This document shows, one piece after another, positions 1 to 10,571 of a stretch of DNA of 64,000 nt (the first letter of the stretch is position 1; the number at the start of each line of letters is the position of its first letter). A program made the translations under genes and the position numbers. Source of the DNA: Pezicula radicicola (taxonomy: Eukaryota; Ascomycota; Leotiomycetes; Helotiales; Dermateaceae); NCBI GenBank assembly GCA_003008705.1, contig PDUO01000020.1, forward strand, positions 188,817-252,816, read 5' to 3'. Under the pieces are notes generated by a model that was not told the origin of the DNA, did not search any database, and saw only the letters and a list, made by a program, of their open reading frames with translations.

Positions 1-70
1 AAAAGAAGTCGGTAGGTTCTAGAGACCAATTCGAGCATTATTATCTAATGAATGGGAAGCAATACAGACA

Positions 71-176
71 GCAATATGTGGTGGCAATAGTGGTGGATTC
101 TGTGTTCTGTGTGGAAGCTAGAGTGCCAGAATGGGCCTACTTGTAGTGGGCAATCACATGACCATTCCCATATATT
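71..176 (+). repeat. Dispersed LTR-like repeat, copy A
   Basis: About 105 bases match 33693-33798 on the opposite strand at roughly 85% by eye. A shorter version lies at 6630-6700. The shared core includes TGGAAGCTAGAGTGCCAGAA, then GGGCCTACTT, and ends in CCCATATAT. The run of copies on both strands in intergenic DNA points to transposon or solo-LTR debris. The element family is not recognised. Confidence 0.65.
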
Positions 177-309
177 CACCATATTCAACATTATCCTTTT
201 CTGCGTCAACTGCTATTCTTTTCAGGGATTTAACAGCCCGAGAATTTCACCACCAAAAAATATGTGTGTTTTACCGTGCACGTCCTATTGGTACGTGCAC
301 TTAATACTG

Positions 310-471
310 TACGAAAGGGAGCTTCAAGAAATAAGCATCACCCCCTGGCTAGCATGACAAAGTATACGCACTTTCAGGGCCGAAGTATTAGAACTGCGCA
401 CCCGGGAGACGCTAAATGCCTTTAAGCGAGCCAGGGATGGTGACGCTTATTTCTTGAAACCCCCTTTCGTA
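310..471. mobile_element. Foldback (MITE-like) inverted repeat element
   Basis: Arms at 310-350 and 429-471 are near-perfect reverse complements of each other over about 41 bases, beginning TACGAAAGGG and ending CTTTCGTA, with a few mismatches and a 2-base indel. The loop is about 78 bases and codes for nothing visible. This geometry is typical of a short non-autonomous foldback transposon or a hairpin RNA source. No clear target-site duplication is seen and no second copy was noticed in the window. Confidence 0.7.
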
Positions 472-2019
472 TGAAGGGATATCATTGTGCCTTAACATAA
501 TTCAATACTACAGTAGAGGTAGTTATGTGCCAACCCTCTTGTCAATAAATCAAATGTTTCCTATTAATATCCAAGAGGAAGACATAAAGAAACGGTTTAA
601 GTTCGCTATGTTCTAGATAGGGGGGCTAGTGCGAGTATTTAGCGAGAATCACATGATATATATTATTGTTCTTCCGCCTCTAGAACACCCAACATCACAT
701 CCCTAACACCTCTCAGTATGTTTCTCCCTTAGAACTTGTACAGTAAGTACCTCTCATACCCAACTCCTGTATCTTCTTACCATAGTATGGGTCACCAAGG
801 GGACGACGATCATAAAAGACAAGGGTCTCCTTAATAAACATGAAACTAACAACACGCGTAGACAAACATGCGATAAATAGCCATACACTGCCATATTACG
901 CGTACCATGTCAACCCTTTCAACTTTTCGCGGTTTCAACGCCAAGATTTCTGGGGATCTTGAGGCTCAAAACGGCAGATCGGCACATTGATTGTAGCTAG
1001 ACAAATCAATGGCATTGTTGAGATCTGAGATGGGGCCAAGCACGCTACGTAAATGCTTGATTTGATCTTGCCTGAGCCCACCTTGCGACAATCCACTTCA
1101 GCCGCCGCCCCTGCAGGACATTGCTAGGGACGAAGTCGAAACTATGCAGTTGTACAAAGCAGGCAAGTCATACGAGTAATCGAATTATTTCATACGGGTG
1201 TTACCACGTGAGTGCCTCTCAACATTCTAGATGGAGTAGACTACAGAGGGAAAGAGTTCATACTGAGGTGCAAATATTTCGACAAAATACAGATGCTAAA
1301 CCTATATACGTACAACACGTACAGAGCTCCAAACCCTACCAATTAATGAACCCCCATTATTATCCGTGGATATCTCTCACAAGGCTGAGGCCCCCTGTAC
1401 TTCGTAGATTTATTATTGGAGAGTCACTAATAAAGGCAGCCCGTTACGATACCCCCCTCGCATCTATTTCTCTCTCCATCATCTTGCGTCATTCGTCCAA
1501 TATTGTGTAACAAAGAAGCGCTGGCCGTATCGGCCCATCGTCACTGAGCTTCGCCTCAAGTTTTGGGACGACAATTATCAGACGAACCCGGCTCTATTTT
1601 GCATCGCCCCCACAGTGGGTGTACGTTCCCAAGTTTTGAACTTCGAACAGTTCTTACACGACTTGAGACGAAAGGACAGTAATTATGGAAATTTGGTGTG
1701 AATGCCTTCAAGCAACATGTCCGGCAGTCCAAGGTGACAGACGGTGAAGACGGTGAGGACGGTATGTTGAAACGAAACATCAGGAAAGGTACATATATCT
1801 GTGAAGAATTTCCCAGATTCCTCTTTTCTTTCAGCATCGCATTTCAGCATTCTCTTCTTCACTTACATTACATTCATTTTCGAACTTCTCAGGATCACGA
1901 TTGATTCGCGACCTTCTTTTCTACACTACACTTCTTACAATCCTTAAGCTTCACACTCTTCACTCTCAACAGTCACTACTCAGTACTTTTACTTCACTAT
2001 CTTCACTTCAAGTCTCAAG

Positions 2020-2863
2020 ATGTTTACTCAAGTCATTCTCTGCGCTCTCGCCCTATCCCCCCTCGTCACTGCCCATGGAAAAGTAGCAGTTGTTACAGGC
2101 GATCTCGGAGGAAACGGCACAGCCCTTGGAATTAAAGGAGCAGTCGTTGCAGGTGCAGGTCCAAACTACGAGACCGAAGTCGACACCACTGTCTTCTGGT
2201 AAGAGCTCTAAACCAAGACAGAGTCTCATTAACTAACTTAGAAAATAGGTCCAAGGACATCAACACCGATGATGATATCGGATATACGGATACAGCCGGT
2301 AACAACCAACTCACCGACTTAACCAAGTCGATGGCCTTGTCTGGAGACACCCTACCACAAGTCAGCAGTGGTGGATCCGTTAACGGTACATTCCACATTG
2401 TCACCACTGACGGTGCTGGCCCACTCGAAGCTTTGATCGATTCCAGTGCCACTGGAAAGTGGTCTGCAGCTTCATCCGCCACTGTTTCTACCCAGGTTCC
2501 AGGAACCGACGGTAACATTGACGCCCCCAGCAAGCGTGGTCTCTTGGCCCGCACCCTATTGAAGTTGGGTCTTATTACCAAGCGTGCTGAGAATGTTAAT
2601 GAGGACTATGTAAGTTTCAAGCTATCTTAGTTGGTTGTGCAGCTATGTTTGAAGACGATTAACTAATACATCAATAGCCATTTGCCGTCGAGATCCCAGC
2701 AGGCACAACTTGTACTGGTACCATCAACGGTGTTAGCAACCTCTGTCTTGTTAAGGTCTCTAACAACAATGACAATGGTCCTTTTGGTGGTGTCTTTGCT
2801 GTTCAGATGTCCAATTCTACTACAGCCCGTGTAAAGCGCTCGACCAAGTTCACACGTAACTGA
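2020..2863 (+). CDS. gEgh16/MAS3-like secreted protein
   Basis: Three exons (2020-2198, 2249-2609, 2678-2863) encode 241 residues. The N-terminus is a classical signal peptide ending near LVTAHG (residues 1-19). The mature protein has the layout of the fungal gEgh16/Egh16H/MAS3 family: a K-V-A-V-V-T-G-D-L-G-G-N-G-T-A-L-G-I start, a Thr/Ser/Gly-rich middle, and a C-terminal PFAVEIPAGTTCTG segment. Family members were first found as appressorium- or infection-stage transcripts in powdery mildew and Magnaporthe; the molecular function is unknown. Both introns have GTAAG donors and ACTAAC/ACTAAT-type branch sites. A basic KR-rich patch near residue 175 resembles a processing site; that is inference. 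The family call is by recognition and fairly secure. Confidence 0.85.
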
Positions 2864-3294
2864 GTGAGATCGCCTGCTTAGGTTGTTCTTGTGGAGAATG
2901 GTTGGTGTATCAGATTGTGTTAAGATTGGCTAGTACGTAGGAGTGGAGAGTGTGAGGGTAGATAGTTGATATGCAAAGCTATAGAAATGTTTTTGTTAGC
3001 CTGTATATATTTCCTAAAGAAATGCGATTCAAGTTCAAGTTCTAACGCGTTTGAATCCTGATTCGCCGACTTTTAGGTAAGTTTTAAGGTCGGGCTTACC
3101 TGTAAAACTTTTCACATGAAGAACTATATTTTAAAACGCGACGCATTTGGGGAATATGAATACGATATAGTATTGGAAGCAGTACGAAGTATACTCTCAT
3201 AGGCGATATATACCATTAAATTAATATGAAACCATCTGAGGAAAAAAATGAGAGACCGAGGTAGATCATAGACAAAACTTATTTATTCAGTCAT
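2864..3294. other. Convergent 3' flanks
   Basis: About 430 bases lie between the ends of two convergent genes. The sequence is AT-rich with no open frame of note and should hold both 3' untranslated regions and poly(A) sites. Confidence 0.5.
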
Positions 3295-4778
3295 TCAGAA
3301 GACAGTGAACCCTGGACCAGGTTCCATATATTCCTCACCCTCCGCTTCACGCTTACTCTTAGAAGCAGGATCAAAGTATGGCCGCTCACCAATACCCACA
3401 CAGCGTTGACCAGTGCGAAGTCCCATACCATCATAGTCATAAGTCGCAGCATGATAAGTAGAGCGATTATCCCAAATAGCTATCGAAAGATCGGTCAGTT
3501 AGGTACAGTACAGTACTTGCTCACTTCGTCATCTACATTGACACATAGCATAAAATATTCGGAACTTCATTTCCAAGCTTCCGAAGGGGAGACTTACCAA
3601 GATCGTTCTGATTATTCCATTTAAAACGAACTTGAAGATCATGATTCTCAGTAATCATACGCAAGAATTCATCAAGAAGATGAGAACTCTCTCGTTCGGT
3701 AAGGCCATTGATATGTTGAACATGGTGACCAACTGCGAAAACGGTTTTCCAGCCTGTGACGGGATTGGTTCGAATAACAGGATGTTCGGTGGAGAGCTCG
3801 GTTCCTATGTTTAGAGGGGAGCCACGTGGTGCATCGTAGAGCTTAAATTTGTTATCTTTTGCTGCTTGGGTGAAGAGTGGTTGTGCATAGGTTGCTGTGA
3901 GGGAGTCTAGGAATTTTTGATAGGCTGGGGAGAATCGATCGTAGACTTCGTATCCTGATGCCCAAAGTGTATCTGAACGCAACAATATTAGTTCAAAGTT
4001 CAAGTAAGTATAAATTTGAGGATTGGAATTGAATAATACGTACCACCACCGAGGGTTGGAATATCCGTGAGTTTTAGAATTGCATAGTCAGATGGTACAG
4101 GTTCGAAAGTGATATCAGAATGCCATCCCTTTTTAAGAGACTGCTTTTTCTTGTGTTGTTCGGCTTTGCGATCACAGAAGATCTTGGTAGCGAGATCATT
4201 GCTGATGACGCTGATTTCATCGTCTTTGTTGCATTGGAATGACTTGTTGGAGATGGGGTGGATGTGCATTGTGGAATCGGCAGGCTTGCCTGTTAGCGAG
4301 CCGAGCTTTTGGCAGAGGATCTTTTGGAGATCATTGGTGAGATCATCTTGGGCACGGAAGAAGACGACGCCACGTTGAGAAACTAAGAGTTTTCCTTGTT
4401 AGTTGTGTGTCTTGATGGTGGATAGCAGTAAATTAAGTGATAGAACCAATGAAATCAAGCCAAAGGTCATCGTTTTGAGCTATGAAAGCGAGAAAGGAAA
4501 ATAATAATAATAGGATACTTACCAGTGATAGCAAGATCACGGATCAGCTCATCTGCATTGGAAGCATTAAGCCACTCCGCTAGGTTGGCCTTTGGAAATT
4601 CCTTCCCGATAACTGGGGTCAAGTCGAAAGACTCAAATTTGTCGAGAGCACCTGTGAGTTTCATGGGCTCTTTAATGAGCTTGGATGGGCTAGTCTGTTG
4701 AGCAACGACCTCCTGGGCCTTGATCTTTAGATCATCCATAGTGCTGGTAGGGTAAACGTCGATTGCTGAGGGTGCCAT
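3295..4778 (-). CDS. TauD-like 2-oxoglutarate dioxygenase
   Basis: Five exons on the minus strand (4778-4523, 4479-4447, 4382-4044, 3972-3598, 3479-3295) give 395 residues with consistent reading phase. The protein belongs to the TauD/TfdA family of Fe(II)/2-oxoglutarate enzymes, which in fungi release sulfite from alkylsulfonates such as taurine or hydroxylate related small acids. Visible signatures are SQRGVVFFRAQ at the core strand, the iron-binding HxD in GWHSDITF, and the distal His and Arg in the segment TYHAATYDYDGMGLRTGQR. The second exon is only 33 nt. The substrate cannot be assigned from sequence. There is no signal peptide, so it is probably cytosolic. The start at 4778 has no competing upstream ATG in frame. 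Confidence 0.88.
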
Positions 4779-5702
4779 GGTGAGTTTAGTAAATAAAGTG
4801 GTGATGATTGAATACTGTTTTGAGTGTCTAAGGACTTATGTTTGATAGTTGTTGGAGAATGAGTAGGGTGAAGAATAAAGTTCGAAAAGTGAGGGAGAGG
4901 ATGAGATTATATGTAAGAACCTCTACCTCGCAGATACTTGAGTTAGGCAATCCTATCAGGCTTCTACCTCCAAGTGGTTGATAACGAGAGGGGACGCAAA
5001 TGCAACTAGTTGATCAATTGCCATTAAAGCTCGAACAATTTATGCAAGGAGATGGGTATGGGCATATCTGATGATTCAACCCCAGTTCAGTGTATGCAAC
5101 AATGCTTACTTACAGATTACAAATAGGATTTAATTTTATATATCGAGCTTTTGCAGTTGCACCTTTATTTTCTTATATTAGACTCGATCATCGTCCAATA
5201 TAGTAATCCTTTATATACCAAAAAATAAGATATCTGCTTCAAATTTCGCAGTTTTAGCCTTCATTGTAATTTACTTTTTCAAAATTATATAATAATTGAC
5301 TTACCTATTATATAACTTCATAACATAGGCACAAAAATCTGCATAAGTGTACATAAATAATAGATGAAATTATCCCTAGAAAGAGCCTATTCTATACTAG
5401 AATGCTATTATCCTGTATTTTTATTATCCATATTAATAGCTTCAAGCCTAAGCAAACGCCTAACAATATCGTCTTCCATATTCAACTATAGTTGTTAGGT
5501 AGTTATTGTTGTTAGACAAAGTCAAATGTTTTTGGTTACGTTTCATATAATTATAGGATAATGTACTTTTGGACCTTTATTATACAATTATGATGATATA
5601 CTACCCGATTATATAATTATGCCATCCCTAATTCTAAGAATAGTGGGTAGTTGTAATAAAGTTTAATCAACTTGAGGTGCATTTCGGCATTAGTGATAAG
5701 AC

Positions 5703-5975
5703 TTAAAGAGATTGTATATTCATCTGGCTATTGGACAGGTAAACGATAATGAATGTTGTGATGAGGCAATTTGCTATCTGACTGGATAATGATACGATGT
5801 CAGCACGCACAGCACTACTTCTAATAAGCATCCCTGATTGGTGACCAGCGTCAAACTCCAACGCAGCTCCATAGATATCGCTGAACAAGGTCGTTCTAGT
5901 GGAAGAAGACCTTTGAACTGTTCTATCTTCACAATTGCCGAAAGATAAAGAGGCCAGTAATACCAATGCTTTCAA
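5703..5975 (-). pseudogene. Possible coding remnant, unknown
   Basis: An open minus-strand stretch has protein-like composition, including TLFSDIYGAALEFDAG and SAVRADIVSLSSQIA, in otherwise AT-rich DNA. It lacks an ATG start and no domain is recognised. It may be a fragment of a decayed gene, or chance. Confidence 0.25.
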
Positions 5976-6324
5976 TATAATACTTATGTAATACCAATAG
6001 CGTCGTCACATACGAACATAAACTGAAGATAATCAGGTCATTTCTTAACTCTAGCGGCACATTAGTCTTTGATCGGCATGGATCTTAATTCTGTATTGCG
6101 AAACTCGAAAATACAATTAACTAAATACTTTCTATTGCAAGATTGGCCTCATCTCATCTATTATTTCTTAACTCTACTAAGTCTTATTGATAGTAGTGGT
6201 CGCTTAGCGAAAAGAATACATTTTAGTTTACTATTAAGAAATATCCATCTATTAGATCTTTAAACTGTATATCTTAATTGATTATTATAGATGCCTTTGT
6301 ATCCTTATAAATTCTTAATACCTA

Positions 6325-6570
6325 TTACAGCCCCTCAAAATCCAGAAGCGGTATAGAGTTACCCGTATTTCCTGACAGCATCACAAAGTCCTTATCAAAG
6401 GTATCTTGAGGATCATGCCATAGGCCAAGCAATGGTTCTTCCTGAGGAACATCAAGGGTATCTGTCAAAAAACTAAAGTGCACTAGGCTGTTACGAAAAA
6501 GATCGACAATATGAAATCCACTTGGTGGATCAATAGATGTTTGTTGAAGGTCTGAAGAGGCATGGTCTCT
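6325..6570 (-). pseudogene. C-terminal remnant of an unknown protein
   Basis: A minus-strand frame is open for 81 codons before its stop at 6327-6325 and reads like a real protein tail: PPSGFHIVDLFRNSLVHFSF, then LLGLWHDPQDTFDKDFVM, ending IPLLDFEGL. There is no start codon, and upstream the frame is closed by a stop at 6573-6571. An LTR-like repeat sits just beyond that, at 6630-6700. The likeliest reading is the last exon of a gene whose 5' part was lost. The family is not recognised. Confidence 0.4.
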
Positions 6571-6629
6571 TTATCTGTAAGCAAAAGACATATCTGTCAT
6601 TTGTGTTTGTGGATTCGTTGACTCGTTCT

Positions 6630-6700
6630 GTAGTGTTGTATTATTGTGGAGCAGAATGGGTCTACTTATAGGGGACTGTCATATGACTATTCCATATATT
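6630..6700 (+). repeat. Dispersed LTR-like repeat, copy B (diverged)
   Basis: A partial, diverged copy of the repeat at 71-176. Shared elements in order are GCAGAATGGGTCTACTTATA, GGGGACTGTCATATGACTAT and TCCATATATT. Copy B keeps the ATAGGGGAC spelling seen in copy C rather than copy A. Confidence 0.55.
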
Positions 6701-7885
6701 GAACAGGAAATAACAAGTGTAATATTTTGTATGGAACTAGGGCAAAGCTTTTGAATTTTGCTTTTGTTTTTGCTTTCGAGCTGGATTCTTTTTTGACTTG
6801 AATACTTATTTATGTTGTGTTGTGAAGTAGTATGTAGTTTCTTGTTGGCGTTAATGTGTAATCTATATTACAAGCTTTAACCTTTAACTACAGATAAGAA
6901 TTATTAACATTTACTAGTTAACAGCCAAAAACCCCACAGGCTAGTGTCCCCATGATAGAAGATAGAAGTTAGCTTTATATACATATATAAATATATGTAT
7001 ATAAGGTTCTAAGAGCATGATTTTTAAGTACTTAATAGTAAAGTTGATAAAGCCTTCCATCTCTCTGTACTTGCACAATCATCAGGCTTATATAATATTA
7101 TAACTATACTCATACTCTACCAAACCCGCCTATATAAACCGAAGAGCATATCACGAGGATCCTTAGCTTACTTCGTTGCATATCATGTCTAGTTAGAGTC
7201 GTAGCAAGACCTTTAGCTCTTTCTTTTCATCATTCTAGAAGTCCTGAAATACGTATCATGTCATGTCATTTACAAAATCAATCAAATTTTCTTAGTCTAT
7301 TTCACATGACTTCTACATAACTACCACTAGCGCTTCTAGACAAATTGATACTATAAGATAGACTAAAAAAGGTAAACCCAAAGAATAACAGGAAATAGTG
7401 TATAATAGATGTGATATAGTCCTATACTCTGTTACCCTTTACCGGCCTCTTTTCTTTACCCTCATTTTGCAACAACTAAGTCTCAAAATCACATCATAGA
7501 ATTCAACAAAAAAAGGTCTCTGTTTTGAAGCACTGAATCGGTTCAATTCATTTCTCAAATATCCATCCCACCCTATACCTCCTTCCCAACCGTCTATTAT
7601 ATATGCACATATATACCTGCACTCCATCCCAATCCACTCCAAGACAAGAAAGTACAAATAACGCTCAACTAGGAACTCGATTAATTCCATTCCGTCCATC
7701 CCATCCCATTTCATTATATCTCAAATCTAACCCCTAGGTCCCAAGTCCAAGTGCCCAGCCCAGCCATTTCATAGCATTCATCCCATTTTCACTCGTCAGG
7801 TATCCCAGCAGCGCCCATTAAATCCCAAGTCCAAATCCATAATAAAGTCCCAGAAAAGTTTTATTCATTCGTGATCAAAAGGTCA

Positions 7886-10571
7886 TCAAACCATTATCCA
7901 CTCCCCATCGACACCATCCATATACCTCGCCCATCTAAATGCACCACCACCACTAACCCTCTCATTCATGACATCACCTCCGCCTTGGGTCTCTGCCCAT
8001 AGCTTCTCGAGTACCTCCAGCCCCGCGAGGTTATTGAGATATCCACTCCTTCCCATGATCTCCTTGCACTTGGTGCGGACAATGGACTGTTGCAGCTCGT
8101 TGACACACTCACTCCCACTAATAAATAGCGGCCAGAGGAGGAATTTCTCAGCGCCGCTGTCTTTCTCTAGACTCGTGACGTAGTATAAAACCTGGGAGAC
8201 AAGGTTTTGGAAATTGAGGTGAGAAGAGGGTAAGTTGGGGCAGGCAAGGCGTTCGGTATAGAGGAGTGCTGAGTAGCGGAATGCTTCGCTAATGTAGCCG
8301 AAGTCTCGAAGCTGGGTTGACGAGGGTATAGGTTGGAGTTGGGAAACAAGACGTGAAGGGTCGAATTCCCATGATTGAAGGGAGTGTCGGCAGGCTTTCC
8401 ATTCGGTCCAGAAGGATGTATTAAGATCGTCGTTGGATGGGGAGTGGGGCCGACCGGTAGAGCCGAGCGGGAAGGCTTCGTCGTCAAGAGTGGAAGCGAA
8501 GCCATTTCCGTCGAAGTTGTGGGCGTGTAGGTTATAGAAATCTACCAATGCCTGGCCGGCAAGTTTTGGCCTTGGTTGTGGTGGTGCAGGCCTGAGTGGG
8601 AGATGAGTGGTCGGGTAGTCAGGAAGTATAGGACGGTGTTGAGCGAGGAGATTGAGGCGTCCAAGCTTTGCGATCGTCTTAAAGAGAATACTGTCGCAAC
8701 CTGCAAGGTTCTCAAGTGCGTGGTTCGGATTGGCTGGATTTGCGACCATTTCGAGGAATCCACCGCGCAGTTGCGTTTCTCTGTCATTGATGCTTGCAGC
8801 AATACCATCGAAATAAGTAAACAGAGTCTCCATCCAGCCCCAGTTGCCGCTTTCCAGTCCCGATTCTCGCATACCAAGGATCTTTTTGACTCCAGCAAAT
8901 TGAGTCTTGAATTGAGCAATTCCAGATTCGCACATGCGGTAATGGCAAAGGATAAATAATGTTGCAAGCACGCTGTCATGGCGAGCTTTTGAGGGGTCAC
9001 TGAGTTGTTCGTTCAAGAGGGTGACAGCCAGACTTCGGTGGCGATATTCTTCTTGCATAGAAGAATCCGAAGTTTGGTTTTCTATTGTCGATTGTTGCGG
9101 CTGGTTTAGTTGGGTTGAAATGTACGAACCACCATTGATATGGTCCATTTGTTCTAACTCGGAAGGTCGACGCCAACGTTCTTGGCCGAGGGATTGTTTT
9201 CGTTTCATACGTAAATTGCATGCTGCAAGAGCACATATTGCGTGTTGTAGGCTGCGACTCGAGGAGGCAAGGCTAAGAATATGTTCTCGGTAGGGGTTGT
9301 TGGGGCTGTCAATGACCACCACTGATGGGCAGATGACTTTGTCGTAGAAATCCATGAAGAATGATATTCGAGGAGATGTGTCCGAAGTGAAGGAAGATGA
9401 CATGGAGTCGCTGAGGTGATAATTGTCTGCTTCTGAAGGTGCTTGAGAAGCGACGTCGTCGTCTGTTACTGTGATCCATCCATTTCCAAATCCGTGGCTT
9501 GAGCGGGCGCTGGAACTGTATATGTTCATGTCTTGCCTATTCTGAGAGCCTGTAAGTCTATTAGTAACAATGGTGGGTGAAAATGAGACACAACATACCC
9601 ATAATATCATCAGTGTAGAACATCTCGACATGGGCACTCTGTGGCACAGGAGATTGCTGGTGCTGACGGTTTTCCTCGATCTCATAGATGGTTTGATGGG
9701 AACTCAAGCTGGAACTCATATCTGACTGGGCATAATACTGGTCGGGACAGGAAGTGGGGCCACGTGAGTCTACCATCATACCAATGTGGCCAACTACAGG
9801 ACTTTGGCTTGTTGTAGATGTCGGAGTCGAGTAGTTGTACATAGGCACTGGGCTATTGAGGTATGGAATATCGTCATTTGGGAACGACTGGCTAACGGGG
9901 GAATGGGAATAATCGCTCTCAGCATAGGCACTCATCGCATCATGAACAGGAGAATGTGGTCCAAGTCCTAAAGCATCCCCTCGTGTAATACTGAGGGTAT
10001 GCAATCTCTGGAGCTGTGGAAGTTGTCTTTGTTGGCGCATGGAGTCATGCTGATAATTTGGAGGCGCAGAAAACTCATGGGATATCGCCATATTCCAGTC
10101 CGGTATGGGCATGGGCGGCGCTGAGCCGTGCGGTGCCATATTGACAAAATCGTAATTCGTATAGGCATGGACGTTGTTCGTCGCACTAGGCGACTCCATT
10201 TTGATCTGAATCTCATCGCCATCTTGAAATTTGGCTTTTGAGATAGTCGAGGTTGATCGTGGCCTGCTCGATGGAGGAGGGCTTCTTTGCGCGGGCGCGG
10301 ACCTTGCAACGGGCAAGGACAGTCCTCGTAGCTTTCCTCGACTGGCGACTCCAACACCCCATGTCAATTGCGTCTTGTATCCTGAACATTCCTTTCCAAT
10401 TTCTAGACATTGCGAACAATACGGTCGTCTTCGGTCGCATTTCAAGTTGCGTTTCGTGCAAGCGAAGCAGTCGTCACTGGCACCACTCGCAGGAGCTCTT
10501 CTGCGCCGCTTCCGTTGTTGTGGCACCGTCGGCAGGTCCGAGTTTGCAGGACATGCGACGGGTAAAGTCAT
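7886..10571 (-). CDS. Zn(II)2Cys6 transcription factor, fungal-specific
   Basis: Two exons (10571-9599, 9549-7886) joined by a 49-nt intron encode 878 residues. A basic KRRRR stretch (residues 21-25) precedes a textbook binuclear zinc cluster with cysteines at 35, 38, 45, 52, 55 and 62 (C-x2-C-x6-C-x6-C-x2-C-x6-C). This is followed by a conserved GVGVASRGKLRGLSLPV block typical of a subset of filamentous-fungal regulators. A long low-complexity Ser/Pro/Gln region fills residues 85-330. The second exon carries an alpha-helical fungal-specific trans domain (Fungal_trans_2 type) with AICALAACNLRMKRKQ near its start. It should be a nuclear, sequence-specific activator or repressor; targets are unknown. 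I start at the ATG at 10571, just ahead of the zinc cluster. An in-frame codon at 10664 would add an unlikely hydrophobic leader. Confidence 0.88.

Larger units (their letters stand above)
1..2019. other. Gene-free left flank with repeats
   Basis: No convincing gene is visible here. The longest open frames lack family-like sequence and most have no ATG start. The stretch contains an LTR-like dispersed repeat (71-176) and a foldback inverted repeat (310-471), both listed separately. The last 150 bases are pyrimidine-rich, as expected for the 5' leader of the gene that starts at 2020. Confidence 0.6.
4779..7885. other. AT-rich gene desert with coding remnants
   Basis: Three kilobases without an intact gene. 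The first 200 bases are probably the promoter of the TauD-like gene. Beyond that the DNA is very AT-rich (TATA, ATAATA runs), which in ascomycetes often marks repeats degraded by repeat-induced point mutation. Two stretches retain open reading on the minus strand (5703-5975 and 6325-6570), and an LTR-like repeat copy lies at 6630-6700. Confidence 0.5.

Noticed and set aside
1121..1510. 129-codon open frame left of the gEgh16-like gene
   Set aside because: It has no ATG start, no domain-like sequence and no codon bias.
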